Shown piece by piece: positions 1 through 5,741 of a stretch of 10,975 nucleotides of DNA. Numbering within the stretch: the first letter of the stretch is position 1; the number at the start of each line of letters is the position of its first letter. Below the pieces are notes generated by a model. That model was not told where the DNA came from and searched no databases. It saw nothing but the letters and a program-made list of their open reading frames with translations. The stretch is from Nitrospirota bacterium. GTDB lineage: Bacteria > Nitrospirota > Thermodesulfovibrionia > Thermodesulfovibrionales > UBA6898. The position numbers and the translations under genes are program-made. The stretch is from assembly GCA_029858145.1 (NCBI GenBank), contig JAOUFP010000047.1, positions 1-10,975 of the forward strand, given 5' to 3'.

Positions 1-48
1 TTCAAATCTCATCTTCCGTACCTCCTGTAGTATCTCCGTCCTCTTCAT
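1..48 (-). CDS. Transposase, N-terminal fragment cut by the window edge (ISNCY-like)
   Basis: Reading leftward from an ATG at 48-46, 16 codons are open to the window edge: M-K-R-T-E-I-L-Q-E-V-R-K-M-R-F-E. A G-rich Shine-Dalgarno stretch lies just upstream of the ATG (complement of positions 55-60). From memory, this opening matches transposases labelled ISNCY family, which continue into a helix-turn-helix. With only 16 residues visible the family call is tentative. The repeated terminal sequences behind the start (79-127) independently support an insertion element that extends to the left of this window. An IS21-type element is the main alternative. Confidence 0.5.
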   Translation of the reverse strand, partial: MKRTEILQEVRKMRFE

Positions 49-127
49 GAATGGCCCCCCTTGCCATCCAATCATAACCGGACAGTTTATGTGCTACAGT
101 TACGGACAGTTTATGTGTTCTCTACAG
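1..127 (-). mobile_element. Right-hand end of an insertion sequence
   Basis: The 15-mer CGGACAGTTTATGTG occurs twice, at 79-93 and 103-117, 24 bases apart. Each copy is followed by CTACAG (94-99 directly, 122-127 after a short gap). Repeated internal and terminal sites of this kind are typical transposase-binding ends. Read on the minus strand, the element would begin near 127 with TGTAGAGAACACATAAAC and lead into the transposase start at 48. The exact boundary cannot be fixed without the other end or a target duplication. Confidence 0.55.
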
Positions 128-243
128 CGCAATTTTTTGTCGTTGCGGACGGCCTTTTTTTGGCGTAAGATTGTTCAAGGCAGACATGAAGCGGATTGAG
201 ATGATGTGGATTAGTCTGACAGAAAGGGGGCATATTACATTCC

Positions 244-891
244 ATGCGCCGGCAGTACAAGAGAATTCCCTGCAAGGGTGACGGGATTCGTGTCGAGATC
301 GTGACCGAAACAGAGGCACAGGTGTCTGACATTAGCAGGCAGGGGATCGGAGTGAAGGCGCCGAAACGAGTAATGCCCGGAACACCCTGCACGGTCACCA
401 TCGGCACAGATGGTTCTCTGGTGAGCCTGCGGGGAAAATCTGTATGGGAGCGGTTTGCCGGCTATTCGATCAATTCGCACGGAGATTTCGACGGTCTCTT
501 TTCAGCAGGGATACGCCTTGAAGAAGCGCCTGAAGACTTAATGACGAGTATCTGCAGCGGAGGCTGCGCAGGGGCAGAGGCTGTCCGCGTGAAACCATCC
601 CGTATGAACGTGTTTCTGATCTATACCGAATCGCTTCCTGTAATTAACCTGAGCTACGGCGGATTGCTCACTGAATCATGGAACTCCTGGGAGTATGGCA
701 CTGAAATCATCGCGAGGCTTTTTCTTCCGGACAGCCATGGGCCTGTTAAGTGCCTGGGAAGGGTCACTTCCTGCCAACAGGTCAATCACGGGGCAGAGAA
801 GAAGTATCATGTCGGCTTTGAAATCATTGCTATGGATGATGGACACGCGAGACTGCTCAGGGCATTTATTCAAATGCGTTCTGTCATGTGA
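244..891 (+). CDS. Tandem PilZ-domain protein (putative c-di-GMP effector)
   Basis: This 215-residue soluble protein appears to hold two PilZ modules. PilZ domains bind cyclic di-GMP through an RxxxR motif followed by [D/N]xSxxG. In the first module R3-x-x-x-R7 and D29-I-S31-R-Q-G34 are intact. The second module has N135-L-S137-Y-G-G140, preceded by R115 and R120, which are one residue too far apart for a canonical RxxxR, so its ligand binding is doubtful. There is no signal peptide or membrane segment. The ATG at 244 follows a G-rich stretch at 226-230, a somewhat long spacing, and a TATTAC hexamer lies five bases before the ATG. The gene starts about 116 bases from an IS end, so its native promoter may be altered. 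The target process is unknown. Confidence 0.8.
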   Translation: MRRQYKRIPCKGDGIRVEIVTETEAQVSDISRQGIGVKAPKRVMPGTPCTVTIGTDGSLVSLRGKSVWERFAGYSINSHGDFDGLFSAGIRLEEAPEDLMTSICSGGCAGAEAVRVKPSRMNVFLIYTESLPVINLSYGGLLTESWNSWEYGTEIIARLFLPDSHGPVKCLGRVTSCQQVNHGAEKKYHVGFEIIAMDDGHARLLRAFIQMRSVM

Positions 892-929
892 GTGTTACTT
901 TAATGTTTTCTTGGAGCGGGTATTTGACT

Positions 930-957
930 TTCCCCTTTTTGTATGCCTGAAGGGGAA
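930..957. repeat. Inverted repeat downstream of the PilZ gene
   Basis: TTCCCCTT (930-937) pairs perfectly with AAGGGGAA (950-957) around a 12-base loop. No T-run follows, so it is not a clear intrinsic terminator. It may be a 3' end structure of the PilZ mRNA. Confidence 0.3.
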
Positions 958-983
958 TAATCGCATACAAGGTGAAATGATAT

Positions 984-1001
984 CCGGAAATGAATTTCCG
1001 G
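984..1001. repeat. Perfect dyad upstream of the first small lipoprotein gene
   Basis: CCGGAAAT (984-991) and ATTTCCGG (994-1001) form a perfect 8-base dyad with a two-base centre, 25 bases upstream of the lipoprotein ATG. It could be a repressor operator or a short leader hairpin with a TGAA tetraloop. I could not assign a promoter that would decide between these. Confidence 0.35.
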
Positions 1002-1025
1002 CAACAAAAAGGAATGGAGGTAGTT

Positions 1026-1223
1026 ATGAAGTTGTTTGAAAAGACTCTTCTTGTTGTAATAATGATGTTATTTTTGGGTTGTGCCGCTGTCCTTGAAGAA
1101 CAGCCCCCGCAGACTGGTGGAAAAGTGGCTGTCTGCCATAAAGGGGAAAAGACCATTTACGTTGATGAGGCCGCAGTAAAGGCCCATTTAGGGCACGGTG
1201 ATTATTTAGGCACCTGCAGATAA
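1026..1223 (+). CDS. Small lipoprotein with CHKG...HLGHGD motif
   Basis: A 65-residue precursor. The ATG at 1026 is chosen over in-frame upstream starts because GGAGG (1016-1020) lies five bases before it and it opens directly into a lipoprotein signal (M-K-L-F-E-K, hydrophobic core, L-G-C19). Cleavage before the Cys would leave about 47 residues on the membrane. The mature part carries V-C-H-K-G, then H-L-G-H-G-D-Y-L-G-T-C at the C-terminus. This combination recurs in extracellular and periplasmic proteins and cell-surface repeats of many bacteria. The two mature cysteines (in CHKG and the penultimate residue) could form a disulfide, and the histidines could bind a metal; both are inferences. 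No specific function is known to me. Confidence 0.7.
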   Translation: MKLFEKTLLVVIMMLFLGCAAVLEEQPPQTGGKVAVCHKGEKTIYVDEAAVKAHLGHGDYLGTCR

Positions 1224-1244
1224 AAAGGACTGCCTTCCAGGTGC
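1210..1244. terminator. Possible shared terminator between convergent genes
   Basis: GCACCTG (1210-1216) and CAGGTGC (1238-1244) form a 7-base stem across the end of the lipoprotein gene. Inside the loop, AAGG-ACTG-CCTT (1225-1236) forms a small hairpin flanked on the minus strand by a five-T run. This could terminate the leftward reductase transcript. The inner stem is short, so support is weak. Confidence 0.3.
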
Positions 1245-1281
1245 TGTCTTGTTCTCTCCAAAAGAATGTGCTTCTGTGCTG

Positions 1282-2115
1282 TTAAGCCTTGTAGTACATG
1301 AGCCTGTGTGCGTTCGGTGAAATGAGGTCACACAGGTTTTGCATTTCGCCTGCTGACATATGCGCGAAGGAGGCGGCAAAGCGCACATTATCCTCGAGCT
1401 GCTGAATGCTGTCGCAGCCGATGACAGCTGTAGCTAACGGATGCGACAGGGCAAAGCGGAAAAAAGGTTCGAGGTCATCGAAACCAGGCAATTTCGCTGC
1501 CAGGCCCCGAAAATAGGTTTTCATTGCTATGACTCCCATATCCTTGCCCTGCGCTGCGGGAATTACTGAATCGACAAAACTGTTGTACGCATACTCCGCG
1601 GGATTAACGGGGATGAGCACGGTATCGAAGTCAAAGAGGTCGATGCATTTTTTGATGATGAGCGGATTGTGATGTCCGGTGACGCCTACGAATCTGACCA
1701 TGCCTTTTTCCCGCGCTTCCGTGAACGCCTCGATGGCACCACCAACGCCGAATATCTCTTCGATTTCAGCATCTTCCCTGACGTCGTGCACCTGCCAGAG
1801 GTCAAGATAGTCTGTTTTCATGTTGCGGAGGGTCTCTTCCAGATGCGTGAAAGCACCTTTTTTGTCTCTCGCATGTGATTTGCTTGTGAGAAAGATCTCG
1901 GTTCTTCTGGCCTTGAGCGCGGAGCCGTAATAGGACTCACTGCCTGAATAAGCCCTTGCTGATTCGAAATAGGTAATTCCAAGATCCAGGGCCCTGTTTA
2001 TAAGGGCAGAGGCTTCCCTTTCGTATCCGAAGGTTCTTAAAATTCCTTCTCCCCCGAGTCCGAAGATCGTCACCTCAATCCCTGTTTTTCCAAGTCTTCT
2101 CACAGGGAGTGTCAT
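1282..2115 (-). CDS. Aldo/keto reductase
   Basis: This 277-residue protein has the (beta/alpha)8 aldo/keto reductase pattern: an opening V-R-R-L-G-K-T-G-I-E-V, the active-site strand at 47-57, L-T-S-K79 and L-W-Q-V-H110. It is expected to reduce aldehydes or ketones with NADPH in the cytosol; the substrate cannot be read from the sequence. Of the usual Asp-Tyr-Lys-His tetrad, Y56, K79 and H110 are present, but the Asp position is E51 (F-E-S-A in place of F-D-T-A). It is shorter than the roughly 300-340 residues of many family members and lacks a C-terminal Fe-S extension. The ATG at 2115 is the only sensible start. It has no Shine-Dalgarno sequence and lies five bases after an extended -10 box, suggesting a leaderless mRNA. 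It lies 65 bases downstream of the DUF255 gene on the same strand. Confidence 0.9.
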   Translation of the reverse strand: MTLPVRRLGKTGIEVTIFGLGGEGILRTFGYEREASALINRALDLGITYFESARAYSGSESYYGSALKARRTEIFLTSKSHARDKKGAFTHLEETLRNMKTDYLDLWQVHDVREDAEIEEIFGVGGAIEAFTEAREKGMVRFVGVTGHHNPLIIKKCIDLFDFDTVLIPVNPAEYAYNSFVDSVIPAAQGKDMGVIAMKTYFRGLAAKLPGFDDLEPFFRFALSHPLATAVIGCDSIQQLEDNVRFAASFAHMSAGEMQNLCDLISPNAHRLMYYKA

Positions 2116-2120
2116 AAAAA

Positions 2121-2129
2121 ATTATATCA
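2121..2129 (-). promoter_or_regulatory. Extended -10 promoter of the aldo/keto reductase gene
   Basis: The minus strand reads TGATATAAT here, a perfect TGnTATAAT extended -10 element, followed by five T residues and then the ATG at 2115. Transcription would be expected to begin at or next to the A of the start codon. No good -35 hexamer lies upstream, as is common with extended -10 promoters. Confidence 0.6.
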
Positions 2130-2180
2130 CGGATTGGGCAGATGCCGGGAATAACTGTTTCTTATTGATTCAGATATTCC

Positions 2181-4016
2181 TCATTCAGCCGGATATCCAA
2201 GAAACTTTTTCAGAGCACCGGGTATTTTTTCCGGGAAACGAATCGGGGGTGAGCATTTCTTCCCCGCGCAGAGATACACCGCCTCTTCCAGCGGATATCC
2301 GAGGCTGCTGATCAGTTCTCTGTCCTGTTTGAGTAAGTATATTCTCGTCACCTTTTCCGGAACCTGCGTCATATGTATTTTTGAAAGATATCTCTTTATT
2401 CTGCCTCCCTCGGCTATAACGGTGATCTCAACGGGCTCGCTCAGGTTCCATCTCAATGCCGTGCCGTAGAGTGCTCCTGAGGGAGCAAAACGGCCGTATG
2501 AACGCTTAAAAGTGGAAAGCGTATTATCGATACTGCCTTTGAATTTGTCATTTTTCTCATAGAAATAGAGCCTGCTCAACAGAATGACGGCACGGTAATT
2601 GGCGATTGCTGTATTCGCATCCAAAACCTGGCTGTCAGCAGAGGTGGACACAGGTGTCGTTTCTGAAGAAAGTTTGAATTGCCAGCTTGTATGATCATAA
2701 AGGTTGTCAATAATAAAGTGCGCGAGAGATTCAGCCTGGCGCATGTATTTTTTTTCACCTGTTGCGTTGTATAAATCGATCAATGCCAGACCGAAGAGGA
2801 CATTGTCAGAGAGTAACCCGCTTACCTGCTTGCTGTCATCAGTATAATAATGATACATGCCGTTTTCTGCGGTATAGAGATTGTTGCCTATGAAGTCTGC
2901 TGTTTTCCGGGAAATCTTAAGGTATTCCCTGTTGCCGGTCGCATCGTATACGGAAAGCAGAGCCGTTATCATCAGTGCATTCGAGTCCGTGTAGATTGTC
3001 CTGTCAATAAAGGGAGTTTTGAGCCCCTTTCTGTTCTTATTCCTATAATAGTGCTCGTCGGCATCCTGGCTTCCATAAAAGACCCCCGTTTTTCTGTCAA
3101 GCAGGGTGGTCAACGCATAATTCACGTTTGCGAGCATTATCAGCCTGTAGGACCGTAAACGCATGATCATATATGCCCTTGCATAATTTCTGATAAGACC
3201 GGCATTGGGGCCGAGCAACTTTTCGTAATGGGGTTCTGACCAGTCAGGTTTTGTCGCATACCTGAAAAACCCCCCCTCGACAGAATCGTAGATTTCACCG
3301 TGCGCCATATTGTCGAGGGTCGCGGTTATGACCGCCTTTACATCAGGATCTCTCTTTTTCACGTATTCCGAGATAAGAAAATCGATCACATCAGGATTTG
3401 GAAACTTCTGCGAAGAGCCGAACCCGCCGTGTTTATCATCATGAGAGGTTTTTATTATTTGAATGATTTTCAGTATGTCTGTTTCATCAGGCGCGGCGCT
3501 TTTCGTGGCAGGAGGTGCACTGTTTATTTCCTCGCTGTCAGATTTCTGAAGCGTACGTTTTTGGGAAAATGCATCTGCGGACTCTGAGAGCAACGAGCGC
3601 ATTGCATCAGGAGAAAAGAAGGTGCCTCCTTTGATTATTTCACCTTCAGGGGTAAGGATAAGCGTGCTGGGCCAGCCGCCCTGATTGTACAGGCTGTCCA
3701 GGTCCGGCCTCCTGTCTGCGTCGACGCGAACGGGGATGAAGTTGTCGTTGATGACGGCGATGACTTTGTCGTCAGAGTAAGTGGTCTCATCCATCACATG
3801 GCACCAGTGACACCATACGGCACTCAGTGAGAGCAGTATCGGCCTGTTCATTTTCTTCGCCTCGTCAAGCACCCCCTCATTCCATGATCTCCATTTAATC
3901 AGATGCGCTTTGTTCGTTCGTGGAGAGAATCTGAAATCAGAGGCAAAGGCAATATTCTGGAAAGCAAAGGTGATGCAGACGGCAATGATTATAAGCGTAT
4001 GCAAACTTTTCCTCAT
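2181..4016 (-). CDS. Exported thioredoxin-fold DUF255 (YyaL/SPATA20-like) protein
   Basis: This 611-residue protein belongs to the DUF255 family: an N-terminal thioredoxin-like domain joined to an alpha/alpha-barrel region resembling six-hairpin glycosidases. The start at 4016 is preferred over an upstream in-frame ATG at 4130 because it opens directly into a signal peptide (M-R-K-S-L-H, hydrophobic core, cleavage near A-F-A25/S26). The thioredoxin region (about 40-170) has the family signature W68-C-H-W-C-H-V-M with C69 and C72. Later family blocks include G-G-F-G-S-S-Q-K-F-P, E-G-G-F-F-R-Y and F-Y-G-S-Q-D-A-D. The usual H-[FY]-E-K-M-L-Y-D-N-A block reads H-Y-E-K-L-L-G-P-N-A. Family members are about 680 residues or more and mostly cytosolic, so this exported form is shorter and probably periplasmic. 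The enzymatic role is not established. There is no clear Shine-Dalgarno sequence; a TATTAT hexamer lies five bases before the ATG. Confidence 0.85.
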   Translation of the reverse strand: MRKSLHTLIIIAVCITFAFQNIAFASDFRFSPRTNKAHLIKWRSWNEGVLDEAKKMNRPILLSLSAVWCHWCHVMDETTYSDDKVIAVINDNFIPVRVDADRRPDLDSLYNQGGWPSTLILTPEGEIIKGGTFFSPDAMRSLLSESADAFSQKRTLQKSDSEEINSAPPATKSAAPDETDILKIIQIIKTSHDDKHGGFGSSQKFPNPDVIDFLISEYVKKRDPDVKAVITATLDNMAHGEIYDSVEGGFFRYATKPDWSEPHYEKLLGPNAGLIRNYARAYMIMRLRSYRLIMLANVNYALTTLLDRKTGVFYGSQDADEHYYRNKNRKGLKTPFIDRTIYTDSNALMITALLSVYDATGNREYLKISRKTADFIGNNLYTAENGMYHYYTDDSKQVSGLLSDNVLFGLALIDLYNATGEKKYMRQAESLAHFIIDNLYDHTSWQFKLSSETTPVSTSADSQVLDANTAIANYRAVILLSRLYFYEKNDKFKGSIDNTLSTFKRSYGRFAPSGALYGTALRWNLSEPVEITVIAEGGRIKRYLSKIHMTQVPEKVTRIYLLKQDRELISSLGYPLEEAVYLCAGKKCSPPIRFPEKIPGALKKFLGYPAE

Positions 4017-4052
4017 GAAGTATAATATCCCAAAAGACGGCGCGATGTAAAA

Positions 4053-4090
4053 GTCAATCCCCCCTCCCGGGAGGAGGGGCTGGCAATGAC
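4053..4090. repeat. REP-like palindromic intergenic element
   Basis: CCTCCCGGGAGG (4063-4074) is a perfect 12-base palindrome. Flanking CCCC (4059-4062) and GGGG (4076-4079) extend it with one bulged A, and the whole is bounded by GTCA (4053-4056) and TGAC (4087-4090). Its right flank, GGCTGGCAATGAC (4078-4090), nearly repeats at 5178-5189. This looks like a REP-type element or a stable leader hairpin of the leftward DUF255 gene. Confidence 0.4.
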
Positions 4091-4230
4091 GATTGTTATA
4101 CAGGATGTCCTGTCTCAATAGCCGAAGCATTCAGCAGGCATCCTCGCAAGGCCATTGTCCCTGTTCCCCCCGTTCCGAAGGAACATACCGATTTCCGCTG
4201 CTGTAAGGTACAATAAAAACGGAGGAAGAG

Positions 4231-4422
4231 ATGACACAACATCGGCGACATCCTGACGATTCTGACAAAAGAGACAATACACATTCCGGAGACCGGAAAA
4301 CGGAAGGGGATGACGATATCATCTGCAGATGCAAAGAGGTATCGAAAAAGACATTCCCTGAGATGATAAGGCTCATGATAAGTGATCTGGCTTTCTGGAA
4401 AAAAACAAAAGCGCGGGAATAG
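4231..4422 (+). CDS. Small CxC protein, possible half-site Fe-S or metal-binding protein
   Basis: A 63-residue protein with a strong ribosome binding site (GGAGGAAGAG directly before the ATG) and a TACAAT -10-like hexamer at 4209-4214. Residues 1-29 are charged, rich in Asp, His and Arg, and probably disordered. Residues 31-39 read I-C32-R-C34-K-E-V-S, followed by a predicted helix ending in F-W-K-K. I-C-x-C-x-x-V-[ST] resembles the first cysteine pair of BFD-like [2Fe-2S] domains, which need a second C-x-x-C about 31-34 residues later. The protein ends before that point, and readthrough past the TAG gives no cysteine. A metal site formed by dimerisation, or a different family, is possible. 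marC begins 39 bases downstream and is probably cotranscribed. Confidence 0.65.
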   Translation: MTQHRRHPDDSDKRDNTHSGDRKTEGDDDIICRCKEVSKKTFPEMIRLMISDLAFWKKTKARE

Positions 4423-4461
4423 AATCGCTTCAGGTCTCGCATTCTTTAGGGGAGGCAGATA

Positions 4462-5097
4462 GTGATCGAATTGACCGGATACATAAAGATATTTACCACC
4501 CTGCTGGTTATCGTAAACCCGCTCGGGGTAATCCCTGTTTTTGTCAGTCTTACACGCGGAACGACCGAAGAGGAGCGTCGGCACATTTCACGTACAACAA
4601 GCATAACTGTTGCGGTGGTATTGGTAGCGGCGACACTGGCCGGAAAGACACTCCTGGATTTTTTTGGTGTAAGCATCGCCTCATTCAAGGTTGGCGGCGG
4701 TATTTTGCTGCTCTTGATGTCAATTGCCATGATGCAGGCAAAGCACACGGAAAGCAAACATACTCCGGAAGAGGCGGAAGAAGCAGAGGAAAAGGAAAGT
4801 ATCGCTGTGGTGCCGATTGCCATGCCGCTTTTGGCCGGGCCTGGAGCGATATCTTCGGTGATAATTTACGCGCAGGCGTCATCCCAGCCTTTGCATGTCG
4901 GATTGATCATTATCGACTGCCTGCTGGTAGCGCTCTTGACCTGGGCCGCATTGATTGCCGCCAACCCGCTCAGCAAAGTGATGAGCAAGACTTCTATCAA
5001 TATCGCAACCCGTCTGATGGGCTTGCTGCTGGCTGCCATCGCTGTAGAATTTATTACCGGAGGGCTTAGTCAACTCCTTCCGGGACTGACGCAATAA
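4462..5097 (+). CDS. MarC-family integral membrane protein
   Basis: A 211-residue protein of the MarC/YchE/YhgN family (UPF0056), with about six hydrophobic segments near residues 8-30, 44-64, 68-92, 114-138, 144-168 and 184-206. Family hallmarks are N19-P20-L-G-x-x-P25, P122-L-L-A-G-P-G-A-I130 and R184-L-M-G-L-L-L-A near the C-terminus. The length matches E. coli homologues (about 197-221). The inner-membrane location is clear but the transported substrate is not known, and the old link to multiple antibiotic resistance does not hold for E. coli MarC. A highly acidic loop (about 95-112, glutamate-rich) separates the third and fourth segments. The start is GTG at 4462, placed six bases after GGGGAGG (4449-4455). 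Confidence 0.9.
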   Translation: MIELTGYIKIFTTLLVIVNPLGVIPVFVSLTRGTTEEERRHISRTTSITVAVVLVAATLAGKTLLDFFGVSIASFKVGGGILLLLMSIAMMQAKHTESKHTPEEAEEAEEKESIAVVPIAMPLLAGPGAISSVIIYAQASSQPLHVGLIIIDCLLVALLTWAALIAANPLSKVMSKTSINIATRLMGLLLAAIAVEFITGGLSQLLPGLTQ

Positions 5098-5160
5098 TTT
5101 TAATGCGAACATAGGCGCTCCTCACGCCGCGTACTTGAGTAGTGCGTCATAAATACCTTT

Positions 5161-5213
5161 TCCTGTAATTCCGGTCAGGCTGGAATGACCGTCATTTATG
5201 CCCTTTTACAGGA
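5161..5213. repeat. Nested inverted repeats, REP-like intergenic structure
   Basis: TCCTGTAA (5161-5168) pairs perfectly with TTACAGGA (5206-5213). Within it, CGGTCA (5172-5177) pairs with TGACCG (5186-5191), and ATTCC/GGAAT (5168-5172 and 5182-5186) offers an alternative. CATAAAT (5148-5154) and ATTTATG (5194-5200) form a further overlapping dyad. The minus strand contains GTCATTCCAGCC, almost the same as the flank of the element at 4053-4090. It lies between marC and the next lipoprotein gene. Confidence 0.4.
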
Positions 5214-5295
5214 TGTTGATTGCTCCTGCATTAGTGTAAAGAAGCTTTGGACGCATCACTGTAGGCGGAAAAAACTGTTCTGCCCGGACCAGGGT

Positions 5296-5323
5296 TATAA
5301 TACTGCGCTCTCTCTGATATACT
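5296..5323 (+). promoter_or_regulatory. Two candidate -10 boxes for the small His-rich lipoprotein gene
   Basis: A perfect TATAAT lies at 5296-5301, and an extended -10-like TGATATACT at 5315-5323. The first would give a leader of about 35 bases containing the ribosome binding site; the second would leave only about 13. Neither has a convincing -35 hexamer. Confidence 0.35.
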
Positions 5324-5342
5324 TTGAAAACAGGAGGGTGGA

Positions 5343-5474
5343 ATGAAAAAAATGGTGCGAGTGCTTTTATTGGTGGTAGTATGCGCGATTTTTGCCGGAT
5401 GCGCTTCCTTGGGTGCTACGAGGGATTCAACTCCCGAGTTTCATCCAGGGCATCCGGGACACGAAGTGCATTAA
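5343..5474 (+). CDS. 43-residue lipoprotein with a periodic histidine tail
   Basis: A very short gene with a strong translation signal: GGAGG (5333-5337) five bases before the ATG. The precursor starts M-K-K-M-V-R, has a hydrophobic core, and ends its signal at F-A-G-C20, a plausible lipobox. The mature part is only 24 residues (C-A-S-L-G-A-T-R-D and onward). It finishes in H34-P-G-H37-P-G-H40-E-V-H43, placing a histidine at every third residue. This suggests binding of a transition metal at the membrane surface, which is an inference. A longer open frame at 5324-5518 overlaps it in another frame but has no start signal. The tiny size and a clean signal sequence make this a real but easily missed gene. 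No named family is known to me. Confidence 0.7.
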   Translation: MKKMVRVLLLVVVCAIFAGCASLGATRDSTPEFHPGHPGHEVH

Positions 5475-5641
5475 GGGAAGGCGCAAAAGACGGTAACTAT
5501 GCAGAATTCATGGCCTGATTCCGTGTCTTCCCACGGCATGCGAACAAACAGGAACTTCTCATTTCGCAGGAGAAAAGAGCTTTGTGCCAATACCCTGACG
5601 GCAGGTGGAATATCATGCAGCTTTATTTTTTGCATACCTCA

Positions 5642-5671
5642 TTGACGAAGCAACCAGGGATGTGCTATTCT
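5642..5671 (+). promoter_or_regulatory. Sigma70-type promoter of the csp gene
   Basis: TTGACG (5642-5647) and TATTCT (5666-5671) are separated by 18 bases, and TGC before the -10 gives an extended -10 (TGCTATTCT). The expected start near 5678 gives a leader of about 110 bases, in keeping with the long structured leaders of cold-shock genes. Confidence 0.6.
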
Positions 5672-5706
5672 AATAACAGAATTTTAGAAGTTTTTGCGAT
5701 TTCACA

Positions 5707-5741
5707 GGGCACAAAGACTTTTTGACTTTGTGCCCTTTTTT
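5707..5741 (+). terminator. Intrinsic terminator or attenuator in the csp leader
   Basis: GGGCACAAAG (5707-5716) and CTTTGTGCCC (5726-5735) make a perfect 10-base stem with a 9-base loop, followed at once by six T residues (5736-5741). It lies between the predicted csp promoter and the csp start codon. It would therefore stop most csp transcripts unless it is bypassed, or it defines a short RNA of about 60 bases. Confidence 0.8.

Noticed and set aside
122..319. Minus-strand 65-codon frame ending in L-T-P-K-K-G-R-P
   Set aside because: The tail looks protein-like, but the frame runs antisense into the PilZ gene and its stop is formed by the IS end itself. Gene status cannot be supported.
924..929. 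TTGACT as a -35 box for the 65-residue lipoprotein gene
   Set aside because: No -10-like hexamer lies 16-18 bases downstream.
4052..4057. TTGACT hexamer on the minus strand as a -35 box for the DUF255 gene
   Set aside because: It is 24-27 bases from the candidate -10 hexamers, too far for a sigma70 promoter.
4016..4130. Upstream extension of the DUF255 protein to an ATG at 4130
   Set aside because: It would bury the signal peptide behind 38 unconserved residues and cross the palindromic element at 4053-4090.
4096..4584. Minus-strand open frame of 162 codons across the CxC gene and the marC start
   Set aside because: It overlaps two plus-strand genes that have strong ribosome binding sites, and its product has no recognisable features.
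5324..5518. Plus-strand 64-codon frame over the small lipoprotein
   Set aside because: It has no ribosome binding site at its start and shows no protein pattern. The 43-codon frame at 5343 has both a strong site and a lipoprotein signal.
5624..5734. 36-codon frame in the csp leader with AGGTGG upstream
   Set aside because: It could be a leader peptide, but its start precedes the predicted transcription start and it ends in the terminator loop by chance. There is no further support.
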